NCBI GenBank assembly: GCA_043760535.1
Contig: JAYUOV010000137.1
Coordinates: forward strand, 1 to 14,262
From: JAZKFT01 sp043760535
Lineage (GTDB): Bacteria > Bacteroidota > Bacteroidia > Chitinophagales > Chitinophagaceae
Reading direction: 5' to 3'
Length of the DNA stretch: 14,262 bases
Part shown: one piece after another, positions 11,966 through 14,262 of the stretch
Layout of the letters: every line of letters begins with the position of its first letter
How positions within the stretch are numbered: position 1 is the first letter of the stretch
Notes under the pieces: generated by a model
What the model was told of the DNA's origin: nothing
Database searches by the model: none
Seen by the model: only the letters and a program-made list of their open reading frames with translations
Position numbers and translations under genes: made by a program

Positions 11966-14262
11966 ATGTCACTGAAATACCAAGAATTTAAAGGACTGAA
12001 TTTACCAGCAATAGAAAAGGAAATACTGGCCAAATGGCAGGATGGCCGGGCTTTTGAGCAAAGCATGGAACTGAGGGAAGGTGCTGAGCCTTTCGTTTTT
12101 TACGAAGGGCCGCCGAGTGCCAATGGCTTGCCGGGCATCCACCACGTAATTAGCCGTACGCTGAAAGATTTGGTGTGCCGGTACAAAACAATGAAGGGCT
12201 TCCAGGTAAAACGCAAGGGCGGCTGGGATACGCATGGCCTGCCGATAGAATTGGGTGTAGAAAAAGAACTGGGCATTACCAAAGAAGATATCGGCAAGAA
12301 AATTAGCGTAGAAGAATACAATCAAAAATGCCGCGAAGCCGTACTTCGCTATAAAAAAGAGTGGGACGATATCACCACCCAAATGGGCTATTGGGTAGAT
12401 CTGGAGAACCCATACATCACTTTCGAAAACAAATACATTGAAACGCTTTGGTGGATATTAAAAACGCTTTACAATAAAGACCTGCTCTACGAAAGCGTAA
12501 GCATACAACCCTACAGCCCAGCAGCCGGTACGGGTTTAAGTTCTCATGAGCTCAACCAGCCGGGAACTTATAAGGATGTAAAGGATACGAGTGCTACGGT
12601 GATGTTTAAGGCAACACGAAAAGCATACCAGTACTTTTCATGGGTTCCGAGAGTTGATGATATTGAACACCCGATTTGGAAAACAATTTTCAAGGATATT
12701 ACAGGGGATATCTTTTTCATGGCCTGGACCACCACGCCATGGACTTTACCTTCTAACCTTGGCTTGACCGTTGGGCCAAACATTGATTATGTGTTGGTTA
12801 AAACTTTTAACCCTTATACCCACCTGCCCATCAATGTTATTTTGGCAAAAAATCTGATAGGTAAATATTTTAAAGAAGAAGGCGAAAACGGCGATTTTGA
12901 AAATTTCGCCGAAGGCGTAAAACTGGTTCCATGGAAAGTCATTGCCAACTTTAAGGGAAGTGATATCGAAGGCTGTACCTACGAACAACTCCTCCCCTTC
13001 GAAGCCAATTCCATGGCGGTAATAGAAGAAATCACCCCCGGTGCCAAACCCTTTGTGGTTATGTGCGACAGCTTTGTAACCACCGAAGATGGTACGGGCA
13101 TTGTACACACGGCCCCTGCCTTTGGTGCGGATGATTACAAGGTGGGCAAGAAGAACAATATCGGTATCCTTACCATGGTGGACAAGCAGGGCAAATTTGT
13201 AGAAGGCCTGGGCGAATTTAGCAACCGCTATGTAAAAAACTACAAAGACCAGAAAGACTATGTGGATGTAAACGTGGACATCTGCGTAAAACTGAAACTG
13301 GAAAACCGGGCTTTTAAAATAGAAAAATACGAACACAGCTACCCGCATTGCTGGCGTACCGATAAACCGGTATTGTATTACCCGTTAGATGCCTGGTTTA
13401 TTAAGACGACCGCGGTTAAAGAAAGAATGGTTGAATTAAATAAAACCATCAACTGGAAACCAAAATCAACCGGTGAAGGCCGTTTTGGAAATTGGCTGGA
13501 AAATATGGTGGATTGGAATTTAAGTCGCAGCCGTTATTGGGGCACACCGTTGCCAATCTGGAAAACCGAAGATGGTTCGGAGCTGGTTTGTATTGGTTCC
13601 ATTGAAGAATTGAATATCGAAATCAGGAAGGCTAACGATGTATTGGGCGGCGATGTAAATAAACATTACCTGCACGAGGGCATTCTAGACCTGCATAAAC
13701 CCTATGTTGATGATATTATTTTAGTGAGTGAAAGTGGGCAACCGATGCGCCGGGTTCCTGATCTGGTGGACGTATGGTTCGACAGTGGTGCTATGCCATT
13801 TGCCCAGTGGCACTTTCCTTTTGAGAATCAACAGGAGTTTGCTAACAATTACCCGGCAGACTTTATAGCCGAGGGGGTTGACCAAACCCGTGGCTGGTTT
13901 TATACCCTCCATGCAATCAGCGCATTATTAAAAGAGAGTGTGCACGAAGAATTGGCTAAACATGGCATTGCGGTTAAAGAGGAGAAATACCCTGGCCTTG
14001 CTTACAAAACCGTTGTTTCTAATGGTTTGGTGCTGGATAAGAATGGTAATAAAATGAGTAAGCGCCTCGGCAATGTGGTTGATCCTTTTTCTACTATCGA
14101 AAAATTTGGTGCCGATGCTACCCGTTGGTACCTAATAACAAATGCCAGCCCGTGGGATAGCCTTAAATTCGACATTGGCGGCATCCAGGAAATTCAGCGG
14201 AAGTTTTTTGGGACCTTATATAACACGTACCAGTTTTTTGCTTTGTACTCCAATATTGATGG
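11966..14262 (+). CDS. ileS: Isoleucine--tRNA ligase, type 2-like, 3' end beyond the window
   Basis: IleRS charges tRNA-Ile and hydrolyses mischarged valine. About 765 codons are visible, and the frame is open at the right edge. In order: the conserved start of the Rossmann fold with YEGPPSANG, then GIHH (57-60) where HIGH is expected, GWDTHGLPIE (86-95), and the CP1 editing domain (about 200-400) with AWTTTPWTLPSN (253-264) and GTGIVHTAPAFGADDY (377-391). Next come LSRSRYWGTPLPIW (519-532), VWFDSG (603-608), AEGVDQTRGWFYTLH (635-649) and KMSKRLGN (696-703) in place of KMSKS. The sequence is of the eukaryote-like (type 2) IleRS branch common in Bacteroidota. The ATG at 11966 gives the expected MSLKYQEFKGLNLP start. 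The anticodon-binding and C-terminal domains lie outside. The swapped signature suggests natural mupirocin resistance, which is inference. Confidence 0.97.
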   Translation, partial: MSLKYQEFKGLNLPAIEKEILAKWQDGRAFEQSMELREGAEPFVFYEGPPSANGLPGIHHVISRTLKDLVCRYKTMKGFQVKRKGGWDTHGLPIELGVEKELGITKEDIGKKISVEEYNQKCREAVLRYKKEWDDITTQMGYWVDLENPYITFENKYIETLWWILKTLYNKDLLYESVSIQPYSPAAGTGLSSHELNQPGTYKDVKDTSATVMFKATRKAYQYFSWVPRVDDIEHPIWKTIFKDITGDIFFMAWTTTPWTLPSNLGLTVGPNIDYVLVKTFNPYTHLPINVILAKNLIGKYFKEEGENGDFENFAEGVKLVPWKVIANFKGSDIEGCTYEQLLPFEANSMAVIEEITPGAKPFVVMCDSFVTTEDGTGIVHTAPAFGADDYKVGKKNNIGILTMVDKQGKFVEGLGEFSNRYVKNYKDQKDYVDVNVDICVKLKLENRAFKIEKYEHSYPHCWRTDKPVLYYPLDAWFIKTTAVKERMVELNKTINWKPKSTGEGRFGNWLENMVDWNLSRSRYWGTPLPIWKTEDGSELVCIGSIEELNIEIRKANDVLGGDVNKHYLHEGILDLHKPYVDDIILVSESGQPMRRVPDLVDVWFDSGAMPFAQWHFPFENQQEFANNYPADFIAEGVDQTRGWFYTLHAISALLKESVHEELAKHGIAVKEEKYPGLAYKTVVSNGLVLDKNGNKMSKRLGNVVDPFSTIEKFGADATRWYLITNASPWDSLKFDIGGIQEIQRKFFGTLYNTYQFFALYSNID

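Noticed and set aside
12746..13348. 200-codon minus-strand ORF, rich in Phe and Tyr
   Set aside because: It is a shadow of ileS on the opposite strand. Its composition is what results from reading Lys/Glu-rich codons in reverse.

Overview
The window looks like a chromosomal segment of a member of the Bacteroidota, probably close to the Chitinophagaceae. The evidence is threefold. The housekeeping proteins have Bacteroidota-like sequences. The genes lack Shine-Dalgarno sequences. Several genes have a TAnnTTTG box, the Bacteroidota -7 promoter element, in front of them. The genus assignment is inference, because no rRNA gene or other marker is present.

Layout: nine genes run on the minus strand and one, ileS, runs divergently on the plus strand and leaves the right edge. 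From left to right these are: a 2-oxo acid dehydrogenase E2 subunit (5-1372), cinA (1602-2852), a CYTH-domain protein (2953-3456), a DUF3052-like/OmdA two-domain protein (3531-4202), a 670-base gap with no convincing gene, plsY (4872-5531), a 500-base AT-rich gap, uvrC (6034-7845), a broken endonuclease/exonuclease/phosphatase (EEP) gene (7986-8697), cysS (8817-10316), an intact membrane-anchored EEP protein (10442-11563), a 400-base divergent intergenic region holding a MITE-like element (11655-11855), and the first two thirds of ileS (11966 to the edge).

The genes are mostly independent housekeeping units rather than one operon: tRNA charging (cysS, ileS), nucleotide excision repair (uvrC), phospholipid synthesis (plsY), keto-acid oxidation (E2) and pyridine-nucleotide salvage (cinA). 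Hairpins followed by T tracts separate several of them. Two of these pair fully only in minus-strand RNA, because their G-U wobbles become A-C mismatches on the other strand, which fits the direction of transcription.

The points most worth a second look are these. The ileS product has the HIGH signature rearranged to GIHH, together with KMSKR, as recalled for mupirocin hyper-resistant type 2 IleRS. A pair of 41-base inverted repeats lies between ileS and its divergent neighbour. A REP-like hairpin cluster supplies the stop codon of the CYTH gene. The EEP gene is broken by two single-base losses. A terminator stands 16 bases in front of the CYTH start and is overlapped by a 13-codon leader ORF. 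I saw no CRISPR array, tRNA, rRNA, transposase or defence system.
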